Shown here in pieces: positions 22,104 through 36,600 of a stretch of DNA of 64,000 bases. The number at the start of each line of letters is the position of its first letter. Within the stretch, counting starts at the first letter, position 1. The position numbers and the translations under genes are program-made. The notes beneath the pieces were generated by a model, which worked only from the letters and a program-made list of their open reading frames with translations, was not told the origin of the DNA and did no database searches. The stretch is from assembly GCA_009746045.1 (NCBI GenBank), contig RPFO01000175.1, positions 3,964,430 through 4,028,429 of the forward strand. Direction: 5' to 3'. Source of the stretch: Mesostigma viride (lineage: Eukaryota; Streptophyta; Mesostigmatophyceae; Mesostigmatales; Mesostigmataceae).

Positions 22104-24581
22104 CTGGAGGGCAGAAGTACGTAGATGTGGCAAGGGACCGTGGTGGGGAAGTAGCGGGCGATATGATGCGGAGTCAAGGGGAATAAATACCTTCTGTCAA
22201 GGGGGGCACAAGGTTGAGCAGAATCGAGAGTGGGGGCTGGGTGCCTTTGAGACGCAGAGGGCGGCACACACAAGCCAAGTAGAGCAAGTGGCAGGGCCAT
22301 GGCCATGGCGATTGCAAGCCATGGTAAGGCGGGCGGCAGGGGGAACGGTATGGGCACAGACAGGGGAAGGCCACCTGCACATTTGGGAGCATGGTGAAGC
22401 AAGTACCACGGACACGAGCAGTGGGGGAGAAGGCCACAACCACATTTGGGAATGGACAGAAGCTGGCCTCATGTCACGTCAGCATACAAGCACAAGGTCT
22501 TCTCTTAATCATTTTCTCGAAACAGTTTCTCCTGAACTATATTTAAAAGCTGTGCCATCTCAGAGCCGCTACCCTCTCTCCCATCCCCCCCCCCCAACCC
22601 TTATCTATCTCCCCCACGCTTATTTTTGCTGCCTCCCCAACCAAACCTTTGACTATCGCCTACGCCACGAGGAGTGACGGCAGCACAGCTGCCCACCTGT
22701 CAAATAGTTTGAAACTTCCCTTTCTCAACTACAGGATGCCACGATGGCGGCGCCCCGCACAAGAAACCAGCTCCGTTCAAACCGGCCCCATCACACGACC
22801 TTGGACCTGAACCCGGCAATGCTAACTAGCACCGGCTTCTAAACGACGTCCTGGAACCCCTGCCAACCCGTCCCCGTGCCGGCCCACTCACCTGACAAGG
22901 GTCTGCAAGCACCAGAATGCCGCACACCTCCATTCCCTCACGCTCGGATTGCACATAGCAAAGCACACTGTAATCCCACTGTGCCCACTTCAGGCCGAGA
23001 GCTCGCAGCATAGGCAGCATTTTCGGCGTCAAGTGGGACAAGTATAGCACACTGTAGCGGTGGGACAAGTACACCATAGTGCAGCGGCGCGCTCACCTCA
23101 TGCCGTCGCCGACGACGCCCAGGATGGCGCACTGGGGCATGATGAGCACGGGGTTGACCATCCCCTTGTGCATCTCGAGCGCAAACGCGTCCTCCACCGC
23201 CGCCTTGGAGCGCGCCGCCTGGTCCTCGGGCACGGCGAAGCAGATCGAGTGCTCGGACGAGGCCTGCGAGATGAGCACGACTGAGACCGCCGCCTGGCGC
23301 AGCGCGCCAAAGCACCTGAGAGGAGGGGGGGGGGGGCAGGAGAAGGCCAGCAAAAGGGGGGGGGAGCAAGGGAGAAGCAGCAGCAGAAGAAAGTAGCAGA
23401 GCGGGGACAAGTTGGCAGGGAGAAGTGGTGCGGGCCATTAGGGGGGGGAAGCATGGTACTCCGTGACATGCCTCTGCGCATGGCACGCAAGCACTTACTT
23501 AGTTATCATGGGGGAAGACTGTTTGCGGGAGTTAAATGTGAAAAAGCTGCCGAGCCGTGTGGCCCTATGCACTTCCCCTCTATTAAGATCATACATCTCC
23601 GCGATAGGCCCCTACACTCCGACCACCTGCGACTGTCACCTGTGCGATGCCCCTCTCACCATCTTACATCACAAACGACCGTCTCATATCACAAACGACC
23701 GTCTAATATCACAAAAAACGTCTTATACCAAAAACAAACGTCTTATATCACAAACAAACGTCTTATATCACAAACCACTGTCTTATATCACAAACCACTG
23801 TCTTATATCACAAATATCTCAGCAGCCCCTGGTCTCACAATGCTGATGACAACCCTTTTCCTCGTGACGCAGTCTACGTGCTTTGAAAATTAATCCTACC
23901 TGTCCGCGATACACGCCCATCATGGCGTTGCGGACCCCATCCCTCCCACCCCATCCCTCCTACCTCTCCGCGATGCCCGGCACGCCCATCATGGCGTTGC
24001 GGACCCCATCCCTCCCACCCCATCCCTCCTACCTCTCCGCGATGCCCGGCACGCCCATCATGGCGTTGCCCGAGAGGTCCAGCAGCGCGAGCCCCTTCAT
24101 GAAGCTGATGCCCTTGACCACCAGCTTGGCCGAGGCCGCGGTGGGCGCCACGTTCGCGCAGATCTTGGTGCCGGGCGCGGACGCGTCGAACGTGCAGCGG
24201 ATGCGGATGGGGATGTTGTGCTGCACGGCGGGCAGCATGGTGAGCGGGTGCAGGATGGATGCGCCGAAGAAGGACATCTCCATCGCCTCGTCGTACGAGA
24301 CCTCGTCCAGGACAAAAGCGTTGGGGACCTGAAGGGGTGGTGGTGATGTGGGGGGGGGTGGGGGAAGGGTGGCAAAAGGAAAGAAAGAATATGCCATGGA
24401 GGATTGTTGGCGCTAGCAGACATGCACTAGGGACAATCGCGGGGGCCACGGGGAAGACAGGAAAGACAGGAAGACATAGGGAAAAGAAGGAACGTGCGAT
24501 GCGCGGAGGTTCGTTGAACGTTGGGATGTGATCAAGAAATGCAATAATGCCAGAGAGCGTTGGGGCCTGTGTGTGGTAGCC

Positions 24582-24627
<46 letters not shown>

Positions 24628-27600
24628 GGTGTGTGTCGGTGTGTGGGCGTGGGCGTGTGTGGGAGAGGGGGCATAGGGTGGTTTGCAACGGGAACACAAA
24701 GGGCTGGAATTAATTAATTAATTAATTAGGAACATAGCTCCGTTGGGAGTATATGTAGCACATAGCCCAGAGAAGGGGCATATGGCCTATCATACATTCT
24801 AAGCTACTTCCTGCAAGGGTGGGAATGTAAACGACCCTTGCTCTAGGTGCACCAGGGCACTTGCAGCCCCATGATCTTCAAGCTATGCCCAGCAAAGGGC
24901 TGGAATCACAATGTGAAATATATTACTACTATAGTATCCCCTTATCAGAGAGAAGGGGGCATTAAGTTTGACAAATACATAACCAATTGAATAACACGTT
25001 ACACGTAGATGAAGTACGGCACAAAGGGGATACATGGGAGGGGAAACGAGCAGGGGGGACCGAAATAATCGACAAACTTGCATGAGTGCGCGCATGCACG
25101 CGCTCACAGAGACACACACCGGGCAAAGACGGAGATTAGGTGCTAGCAGGCAATCGATGGAGTCATTTGATAAGAGCAGTACAGGCCAGCCACAAAGGAG
25201 GGGCACTGGCTTAATTGTACTGTACTGACGAACAGTACAATTTACTAGCCACAAAGGAGAGGCACAGGCTTGAAACGTACAGTACCATAAGTTATAAGGG
25301 ACACACATTAGTTGTACTGACTGTGTGTCCAGCGTATCATTAATCGACTGTGTGTCCGGCGTATCATTAATCGACTGTGTGTCCGGCGTATCATTAATCG
25401 ACTGTGTGTCCGGCGCATCATTAATCGACTGTGTATCCAGCGCCCACCTTGGTCGGGTCAGCCGACATGACGCCCTTGACCTCCTTCCAGATCTGCATGC
25501 TGTTGGCGTTGAGCAGCGCCGCGAATATGGACGCCGAGTAGTCGCTCCCGTTGCGGCCCAGTGTGGTGGAGTTGCCTTCCAGGTCCTTGGCCACAAAGCC
25601 CGTCACCACCATCGCGTCCGCGCTACGTGCGGAGGCCGCCAGCCAGGAGGAGAGCCGGGAGCGCGACACCTGGCGGCAGCAGAGGGGGGAAGGTTTGAAG
25701 GGAACGGCATCGCAGGCGCACGAGCACGTGTTCCAGTCAACGAGGAAGGGGTGTTAACACGCTGCCAGCCGGGAGGAGAGCTGGGAATGCGACACCTGGC
25801 TTCGCAGGAGCGCGGTCCTAAAAATAGCACGTCACAGCCTTGAGGGAAGGGGCAGGTGAGCAAGGTTCAAAGTGGATGGTGTTACAGGGGCACGTGTCCC
25901 AATCAACAAGGAAGGAATCTTGACCCAGCACGGCAGGTCTGTAAAGCCTGTTGTCCTAGGGGCCAGAAGTCCCAACGTTCATCAACCGGCGGAGGTGATT
26001 GCCTGCCACTGCCCAGGGGAGGGTCGCCCCGCCTCGTCCACTCCTTCACTCCTGCACTCTGTATTGGGAGAGTCACCGTGGAAATAAGAATCACCCGGTA
26101 TACTATCTTGGTCTCCTGGCCAGTAGCTGCTAGCCACACTCACAAGCCAGACGGGAACCCGCCATAGGTGAGAGCAAACGCACCCAACCCTGCCCCATGC
26201 CGCCAATCGCCAACCCTGCTAACAAGGCCCCCTCGAGGTCTGCAAATGCGGCCGCCCCGTTCTATCGCACGACCCCCTCGACGTCTGCACGCGCTGCCGC
26301 CCCGCGGTATCGCCGGATACATTCATCATTCTGGCCTTCTCTGGTTGTCTCCTTGACATATCATGTGCGTTTGTATCATGCTATCCCCCTACCATCACGT
26401 GCGCTTGTATCATGCTATCCCCCTACTATCATGTGCGCTTGTATCATGCTATCCCCCTAATGTCATGTGCGCTTGTATCATGCTATCCCCCTACTATCAT
26501 GTGCGCTTGTATCATGTGCGCTTGTATCAAGCTATCCCCCTAATATCATGTGCGCTTGTATCATGCTATCCCCCTACTATCATGTGCGCTTGTATCATGC
26601 TATCCCCCTAGTATCATGTGCGCTTGTATCATGCTATCCCCCTACTGTCATGTGCGCTTGTATCATGCTATCCCCCTACTATCAAGTGCGCTTGTATCAT
26701 GCTATCCCCCTACTGTCATGTGCGCTTGTATCATGCTATCCCCTACTGTCATGTGCGCTTGTATCATGCTATCCCCCTAATATCATGTGCGCTTGTATCA
26801 TGCTATCCCCCTACTGTCATGTGCGCTTGTATCATGCTATCCCCTACTATCAAGTGCGCTTGTATCATGCTATCCCCCTACTGTCATGTGCGCTTGTATC
26901 ATGCTATCCCCCTACTGTCATGTGCGCTTGTATCATGCTATCCCCCTAATATCATGTGCGCTTGTGTCATGCTATCCCCTACTGTCATGTGCGCTTGTAT
27001 CATGCTATCCCCCTACTGTCATGTGCGCTTGTATCATGCTATCCCCCTACTATCAAGTGCGCTTGTATCATGCTATCCCCCTACTGTCATGTGCGCTTGT
27101 ATCATGCTATCCCCCTACTGTCATGTGCGCTTGTATCATGCTATCCCCCTACTATCATGTGCGCTTGTATCATGCTATCCCCCTACTGTCATGTGCGCTT
27201 GTATCATGCTATCCCCTACTATCATGTGCGCTTGTATCATGCTATCCCCCTACTGTCATGTGCGCTTGTATCATGCTATCCCCCTACTGTCATGTGCGCT
27301 TGTATCATGCTATCCCCCTACTGTCATGTGCGCTTGTATCATGCTATCCCCCTACTGTCATGTGCGCTTGTATCATGCTATCCCCCTACTGTCATGTGCG
27401 CTTGTATCATGCTATCCCCCTACTGTCATGTGCGCTTGTATCATGCTATCCCCCTACTGTCATGTGCGCTTGTATCATGCTATCCCCCTACTATCATGTG
27501 CGCTTGTATCATGCTATCCCCTACTGTCATGTGCGCTTGTATCATGCTATCCCCCTACTATCATGTGCGCTTGTATCATGCTATCCCCCTACTGTCATGT

Positions 27601-30600
27601 GCGCTTGTATCATGCTATCCCCTACTGTCATGTGCGCTTGTATCATGCTATCCCCCTACTGTCATGTGCGCTTGTATCATGCTATCCCCCTACTGTCATG
27701 TGCGCTTGTATCATGCTATCCCCCTACTGTCATGTGCGCTTGTATCATGCTATCCCCCTACTGTCATGTGCGCTTGTATCATGCTATCCCCCTACTGTCA
27801 TGTGCGCTTGTATCATGCTATCCCCCTACTGTCATGTGCGCTTGTATCATGCTATCCCCCTACTGTCATGTGCGCTTGTATCATGCTATCCCCCTACTGT
27901 CATGTGCGCTGGTATCATGCTATCCCCCTAATGTCATGTGCGCTTGTATCATGCTATCCCCCTACTATCATGTGCGCTTGTATCAAGTGCGCTTGTATCA
28001 TGTGCGCTTGTATCATGCTATCCCCCTAATATCATGTGCGCTTGTATCATGCTATCCCCCTACTGTCATGTGCGCTTGTATCATGCTATCCCCCTACTGT
28101 CATGTGCGCTTGTATCATGCTATCCCCCTACTGTCATGTGCGCTTGTATCATGCTATCCCCCTAATGTCATGTGCGCTTGTATCATGCTATCCCCCTACT
28201 ATCATGTGCGCTTGTATGAAGTGCGCTTGTATCATGTGCGCTTGTATCATGTGCGCTTGTATCATGCTATCCCCCTACTGTCATGTGCGCTTGTATCATG
28301 CTATCCCCCTACTGTCATGTGCGCTTGTATCATGCTATCCCCCTACTGTCATGTGCGCTTGTATCATGCTATCCCCCTACTGTCATGTGCGCTTGTATCA
28401 TGCTATCCCCCTACTGTCATGTGCGCTGGTATCATGCTATCCCCCTAATGTCATGTGCGCTTGTATCATGCTATCCCCCTACTATCATGTGCGCTTGTAT
28501 CATGTGCGCTTGTATCATGTGCGCTTGTATCATGCTATCCCCCTACTATCATGTGCGCTTGTATCATGCTATCCCCCTACTGTCATGTGCGCTTGTATCA
28601 TGCTATCCCCCTACTGTCATGTGCGCTTGTATCATGCCATCCCCCTACTATCATGTGCGCTTGTATCATGCTATCCCCCTAATGTCATGTGCGCTTGTAT
28701 CATGCTATCCCCCTAATGTCATGTGCGCTTGTATCATGCTATCCCCCTACTATCATGTGCGCTTGTATCAAGTGCGCTTGTATCATGTGCGCTTGTATCA
28801 TGTGCGCTTGTATCAAGTGCGCTTGTATCATGCTATCCCCCTACTGTCATGTGCGCTTGTATCATGTGCGCTTGTATCATGCTATCCCCCTACTGTCATG
28901 TGCGCTTGTATCATGCTATCCCCCTACTGTCATGTGCGCTTGTATCATGCTATCCCCCTACTATCATGTGCGCTTGTATCATGCTATCCCCCTACTATCA
29001 TGTGCGCTTGTATCATGCTATCCCCCTAATATCATGTGCGCTTGTATCAAGTGCGCTTGTATCATGTGCGCTTGTATCATGTGCGCTTGTATCATGCTAT
29101 CCCCCTACTGTCATGTGCGCTTGTATCATGCTATCCCCCTACTGTCATGTGCGCTTGTATCATGCTATCCCCCTACTATCATGTGCGCTTGTATCATGCT
29201 ATCCCCTACTATCATGTGCGCTTGTATCATGTGCGCTTGTATCATGCTATCCCCCTACTATCATGTGCGCTTGTATCATGCTATCCCCCTACTGTCATGT
29301 GCGCTTGTATCATGCTATCCCCCTACTATCATGTGCGCTTGTATCATGTGCGCTTGTATCATGCTATCCCCCTAATATCATGTGCGCTTGTATCATGCTA
29401 TCCCCCTACTGTCATGTGCGCTTGTATCATGCTATCCCCCTAATGTCATGTGCGCTTGTATCAAGCTATCCCCTACTATCATGTGCGCTTGTATCATGCT
29501 ATCCCCCTAATGTCATGTGCGCTTGTATCATGCTATCCCCTACTATCATGTGCGCTTGTATCATGTGCGCTTGTATCATGCTATCCCCCTACTATCATGT
29601 GCGCTTGTATCATGCTATCCCCCTACTGTCATGTGCGCTTGTATCATGCTATCCCCCTAATATCATGTGCGCTTGTATCATGCTATCCCCCTACTATCAT
29701 GTGCGCTTGTATCATGCTATCCCCCTAGTATCATGTGCGCTTGTATCATGCTATCCCCCTAGTATCATGTGCGCTTGTATCAAGCTATCCCCCTACTATC
29801 ATGTGCGCTTGTATCATGCTATCCCCCTAATGTCATGTGCGCTTGTATCATGCTATCCCCCTACTATCATGTGCGCTTGTATCATGCTATCCCCCTACTG
29901 TCATGTGCGCTTGTATCATGCTATCCCCTACTATCATGTGCGCTTGTATCATGTGCGCTTGTATCATGCTATCCCCCTACTATCATGTGCGCTTGTATCA
30001 TGCTATCCCCCTAATGTCATGTGCGCTTGTATCAAGCTATCCCCTACTATCATGTGCGCTTGTATCATGCCATCCCCTACTATCATGTGCGCTTGTATCA
30101 TGCTATCCCCTAATGTCATGTGCGCTTGTATCATGCTATCCCCCTACTGTCATGTGCGCTTGTATCATGCTATCCCCCTACTATCATGTGCGCTTGTATC
30201 ATGCTATCCCCCTACTATCATGTGCGCTTGTATCATGCTATCCCCCTACTATCATGTGCGCTTGTATCATGCTATCCCCCTACTGTCATGTGCGCTTGTA
30301 TCATGCCATCCCCCTACTATCATGTGCGCTTGTATCATGCTATCCCCCTACTATCATGTGCGCTTGTATCATGCTATCCCCCTACTATCATGTGCGCTTG
30401 TATCATGCTATCCCCCTACTGTCATGTGCGCTTGTATCATGCTATCCCCCTAATGTCATGTGCGCTTGTATCATGCTATCCCCCTAATGTCATGTGCGCT
30501 TGTATCATGCTATCCCCCTACTATCATGTGCGCTTGTATCATGCTATCCCCTACTATCATGTGCGCTTGTATCATGCTATCCCCCTACTATCATGTGCGC

Positions 30601-33600
30601 TTGTATCATGCTATCCCCCTAATATCATGTGCGCTTGTATCATGCTATCCCCCTAATGTCATGTGCGCTTGTATCATGTGCGCTTGTATCATGCTATCCC
30701 CCTACTATCATGTGCGCTTGTATCATGCTATCCCCCTACTGTCATGTGCGCTTGTATCATGCTATCCCCCTACTGTCATGTGCGCTTGTATCATGCTATC
30801 CCCCTACTATCATGTGCGCTTGTATCATGTGCGCTTGTATCATGCTATCCCCCTACTATCATGTGCGCTTGTATCATGCTATCCCCCTAATGTCATGTGC
30901 GCTTGTATCAAGCTATCCCCCTACTATCATGTGCGCTTGTATCATGCCATCCCCCTACTATCATGTGCGCTTGTATCATGCTATCCCCCTAATGTCATGT
31001 GCGCTTGTATCATGCTATCCCCCTACTGTCATGTGCGCTTGTATCATGCTATCCCCTACTATCATGTGCGCTTGTATCATGCTATCCCCCTACTATCATG
31101 TGCGCTTGTATCATGCTATCCCCCTACTATCATGTGCGCTTGTATCATGCTATCCCCTACTGTCATGTGCGCTTGTATCATGCCATCCCCCTACTATCAT
31201 GTGCGCTTGTATCATGCTATCCCCCTACTGTCATGTGCGCTTGTATCATGCTATCCCCCTACTGTCATGTGCGCTTGTATCATGCTATCCCCCTACTGTC
31301 ATGTGCGCTTGTATCATGTGCGCTTGTATCATGCTATCCCCCTACTGTCATGTGCGCTTGTATCATGCTATCCCCCTAATGTCATGTGCGCTTGTATCAT
31401 GCTATCCCCCTAATGTCATGTGCGCTTGTATCATGCTATCCCCCTACTATCATGTGCGCTTGTATCATGCTATCCCCCTACTATCATGTGCGCTTGTATC
31501 ATGCTATCCCCCTACTATCATGTGCGCTTGTATCATGCTATCCCCCTAATATCATGTGCGCTTGTATCATGCTATCCCCCTAATGTCATGTGCGCTTGTA
31601 TCATGTGCGCTTGTATCATGCTATCCCCCTACTATCATGTGCGCTTGTATCATGCTATCCCCCTACTGTCATGTGCGCTTGTATCATGCTATCCCCCTAA
31701 TGTCATGTGCGCTTGTATCATGCTATCCCCTACTGTCATGTGCGCTTGTATCATGCTATCCCCCTACTGTCATGTGCGCTTGTATCATGCTATCCCCCTA
31801 CTATCATGTGCGCTTGTATCATGTGCGCTTGTATCATGCTATCCCCCTAGTGTCATGTGCGCTTGTATCATGCTATCCCCCTACTGTCATGTGCGCTTGT
31901 ATCATGCTATCCCCCTACTAACATGTGCGCTTGTATCATGCTATCCCCTAATGTCATGTGCGCTTGTATCATGCTATCCCCCTACTATCATGTGCGCTTG
32001 TATCATGCTATCCCCCTACTATCATGTGCGCTTGTATCATGCCATCCCCCTACTGTCATGTGCGCTTGTATCATGCTATCCCCCTACTATCATGTGCGCT
32101 TGTATCATGCTATCCCCCTACTATCATGTGCGCTTGTATCATGCTATCCCCCTACTATCATGTGCGCTTGTATCATGTGCGCTTGTATCATGCTATCCCC
32201 CTACTATCATGTGCGCTTGTATCATGTGCGCTTGTATCATGCTATCCCCCTACTATCATGTGCGCTTGTATCATGCTATCCCCCTACTATCATGTGCGCT
32301 TGTATCATGCTATCCCCCTAATATCATGTGCGCTTGTATCATGTGCGCTTGTATCAAGCTATCCCCCTACTATCATGTGCGCTTGTATCATGCTATCCCC
32401 CTACTATCATGTGCGCTTGTATCATGCTATCCCCCTACTGTCATGTGCGCTTGTATCATGCTATCCCCCTACTATCATGTGCGCTTGTATCATGTGCGCT
32501 TGTATCATGCTATCCCCCTACTGTCATGTGCGCTTGTATCATGTGCGCTTGTATCATGCTATCCCCCTACTATCATGTGCGCTTGTATCATGTGCGCTTG
32601 TATCATGCTATCCCCCTACTATCATGTGCGCTTGTATCATGCTATCCCCCTACTATCATGTGCGCTTGTATCATGCTATCCCCCTACTATCATGTGCGCT
32701 TGTATCATGCTATCCCCCTACTATCATGTGCGCTTGTATCATGCTATCCCCCTACTATCATGTGCGCTTGTATCATGCTATCCCCCTACTGTCATGTGCG
32801 CTTGTATCATGCTATCCCCTACTATCATGTGCGCTTGTATCATGCTATCCCCCTACTGTCATGTGCGCTTGTATCATGCTATCCCCCTACTATCATGTGC
32901 GCTTGTATCATGCTATCCCCCTAGTGTCATGTGCGCTTGTATCATGCTATCCCCCTACTATCATGTGCGCTTGTATCATGCTATCCCCCTACTGTCATGT
33001 GCGCTTGTATCATGCTATCCCCCTACTGTCATGTGCGCTTGTATCATGCTATCCCCCTACTATCATGTGCGCTTGTATCATGCTATCCCCCTAGTATCAT
33101 GTGCGCTTGTATCATGTGCGCTTGTATCATGCTATCCCCCTACTATCATGTGCGCTTGTGTCATGCTATCCCCCTACTGTCATGTGCGCTTGTATCATGC
33201 TATCCCCCTACTATCATGTGCGCTTGTATCATGCTATCCCCTAATATCAAGTGCGCTTGTATCATGCTATCCCCCTACTATCATGTGCGCTTGTATCATG
33301 CTATCCCCCTACTGTCATGTGCGCTTGTATCATGCTATCCCCCTACTATCATGTGCGCTTGTATCATGCTATCCCCCTAATGTCATGTGCGCTTGTATCA
33401 TGCTATCCCCTACTATCATGTGCGCTTGTATCATGCTATCCCCCTACTATCATGTGCGCTTGTATCATGCTATCCCCTAATGTCATGTGCGCTTGTATCA
33501 TGCTATCCCCCTAATATCATGTGCGCTTGTATCATGCTATCCCCCTACTATCATGTGCGCTTGTATCATGCTATCCCCCTACTATCATGTGCGCTTGTAT

Positions 33601-36600
33601 CATGCTATCCCCCTAGTATCATGTGCGCTTGTATCATGTGCGCTTGTATCATGCTATCCCCCTAGTGTCATGTGCGCTTGTATCATGCTATCCCCCTACT
33701 ATCATGTGCGCTTGTATCATGCTATCCCCCTACTGTCATGTGCGCTTGTATCATGCTATCCCCCTACTGTCATGTGCGCTTGTATCATGCTATCCCCCTA
33801 CTATCATGTGCGCTTGTATCATGCTATCCCCCTACTATCATGTGCGCTTGTATCATGCTATCCCCCTACTATCATGTGCGCTTGTATCATGCTATCCCCT
33901 ACTGGCATGTGCGCTTGTATCATGCTATCCCCCTACTATCATGTGCGCTTGTATCATGCTATCCCCCTACTGTCATGTGCGCTTGTATCATGCTATCCCC
34001 CTACTATCATGTGCGCTTGTATCATGCTATCCCCCTAATATCAAGTGCGCTTGTATCATGCTATCCCCCTACTATCATGTGCGCTTGTATCATGCTATCC
34101 CCCTACTGTCATGTGCGCTTGTATCATGCTATCCCCCTACTATCATGTGCGCTTGTATCATGCTATCCCCCTAATGTCATGTGCGCTTGTATCATGCTAT
34201 CCCCCTACTATCATGTGCGCTTGTATCATGCTATCCCCCTACTATCATGTGCGCTTGTATCATGCTATCCCCCTACTATCATGTGCGCTTGTATCATGCT
34301 ATCCCCCTACTATCATGTGCGCTTGTATCATGCTATCCCCCTACTGGCATGTGCGCTTGTATCATGCTATCCCCCTACTATCATGTGCGCTTGTATCATG
34401 CTATCCCCCTACTGTCATGTGCGCTTGTATCATGCTATCCCCCTACTATCATGTGCGCTTGTATCATGCTATCCCCCTAATATCAAGTGCGCTTGTATCA
34501 TGCTATCCCCTACTATCATGTGCGCTTGTATCATGCTATCCCCCTACTGTCATGTGCGCTTGTATCATGCTATCCCCCTACTATCATGTGCGCTTGTATC
34601 ATGCTATCCCCCTAATGTCATGTGCGCTTGTATCATGCTATCCCCCTACTATCATGTGCGCTTGTATCATGCTATCCCCCTACTATCATGTGCGCTTGTA
34701 TCATGCTATCCCCCTAATGTCATGTGCGCTTGTATCATGCTATCCCCCTAATATCATGTGCGCTTGTATCATGCTATCCCCTACTATCATGTGCGCTTGT
34801 ATCATGCTATCCCCCTACTATCATGTGCGCTTGTATCATGCTATCCCCCTAGTATCATGTGCGCTTGTATCATGTGCGCTTGTATCATGCTACCCCCCTA
34901 ATGTCATGTGCGCTTGTATCATGCTATCCCCCTACTGTCATGTGCGCTTGTATCATGTGCGCTTGTATCATGCTATCCCCCTACTATCATGTGTGCTTGT
35001 ATCATGCTATCCCCCTAATATCATGTGCGCTTGTATCATGCTATCCCCCTACTATCATGTGCGCTTGTATCATGCTATCCCCCTACTATCATGTGCGCTT
35101 GTATCATGCTATCCCCCTACTGTCATGTGCGCTTGTATCATGCTATCCCCCTACTATCATGTGCGCTTGTGTCATGCTATCCCCCTACTATCATGTGCGC
35201 TTGTATCATGCTATCCCCCTACTATCATGTGCGCTTGTATCATGCTATCCCCCTACTATCATGTGCGCTTGTATCATGCTATCCCGTTTCTCCTCACCTC
35301 CCACTTGACATGGCATGCGCCGGCTGAACCCCTGCCCCACCCCCCTTCTCCTCCCCTCCCACTTGACATCGCATGCGCCGGCTGAACCCCTGCCCCACCC
35401 CCCTTCTCCTCACCTCCCACTTGACGTTGCACATGCCCGCCGAGTGCTCCACCACCAGCACGTCCTGCGCGTTGAGGCCGATGGCAGCCCAGCCGAGGGA
35501 GCGCAGGTACGCGCTCAGCAGCTGCATGGACCAGACCTCGCCTGTTTCACGATGACGCAGATGCGCAAGGGGAAGCATGGACACGAGGACACGCATGGAC
35601 ACGAGGACAAGCATGGACACGAGGACAAGCATGGACACGAGGGCGAAGGGGGGGTGAAAGGGAAGGTGAGCACGCACGGGGGGAAGGGGAGCGAGCATGA
35701 GCGCGCACAAGGACGGGAGAGCGAGGGTGTGGACAAAGGGGTGTTTGGGGGGGTGGCTAGGCAGCAATGTTGCGTTATTGCTCTTGACGAGATCAGCTCG
35801 TGATGACATCATTCAAACTCACACCCTGTCATTCATACTCAACCAGCACACAAAGAGCAGTGCGGCTCACCATGACCCGCCACCAGCCCCTCGATCGCGT
35901 CCGCGATGGTGGACACGAGGCTGCACGCGTGCAGCATCTCCTTGACGTGCACCTCGTCCAGCTTGAGCGCCGCGCAGTACCCGTCCCTGTCGGTCGCGCT
36001 CGATCCATCCCTCGACTCTGCCTCGGACGCCGCGCCGTCGCGCGCGTCGCTTTCCGAGGCGTTGGCGTCGTCGAGCGGGGCGGCGGGCAGCAGCTCCTTG
36101 GCGGCGACCTCGTACTTGGACACGGCGGTCCGGAGCGACGCGCGTGCGGCCTCGCGGTTGTGTAGCTTGGCGTGGCGCACGGCGTCCAGGAGGAGATCGG
36201 TCACGCCTTTCATCGCGGACACAACCACCTGGCGAGGGGGTACGCAAGGAAGCCATTATTATAAGAATGGGGTGGCGAAGCCAAGTGTATTTTAGTACTA
36301 GTATGTTGAAGCCATTATTATAAGAATGGGGTGGCCAAGCCAAGTGTATTTTAGTACTAGTATGTTGAAGCCATTATTATAAGAATGGGGTGGCGAAGCC
36401 AAGTGTATTTTAATACTAGTATGTTGAAGCCATTATTATCAGAATGGGGTGGCCAAGCCAAGTGTATTTTAGTACTAGTATGTTGAAGTCATTATTATAA
36501 GAATGGGGTGGCGAGGCCAAGTGTATTTTAGTATAATGATCTTAGAATGGCGTGGCGAAGCCAAGTATAGCCAGAGGGGCTGATGAAGCCAAGCATAGGG

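Noticed and set aside
26618-33480. Many Cys/Leu-rich plus-strand frames of up to 686 aa
   Set aside because: They are phases of the 34-bp satellite, with starts and stops set only by unit-length slips.
26350-35285. CRISPR array
   Set aside because: Unit is contiguous with no unique spacers, in a eukaryotic intron, and no cas genes are present.
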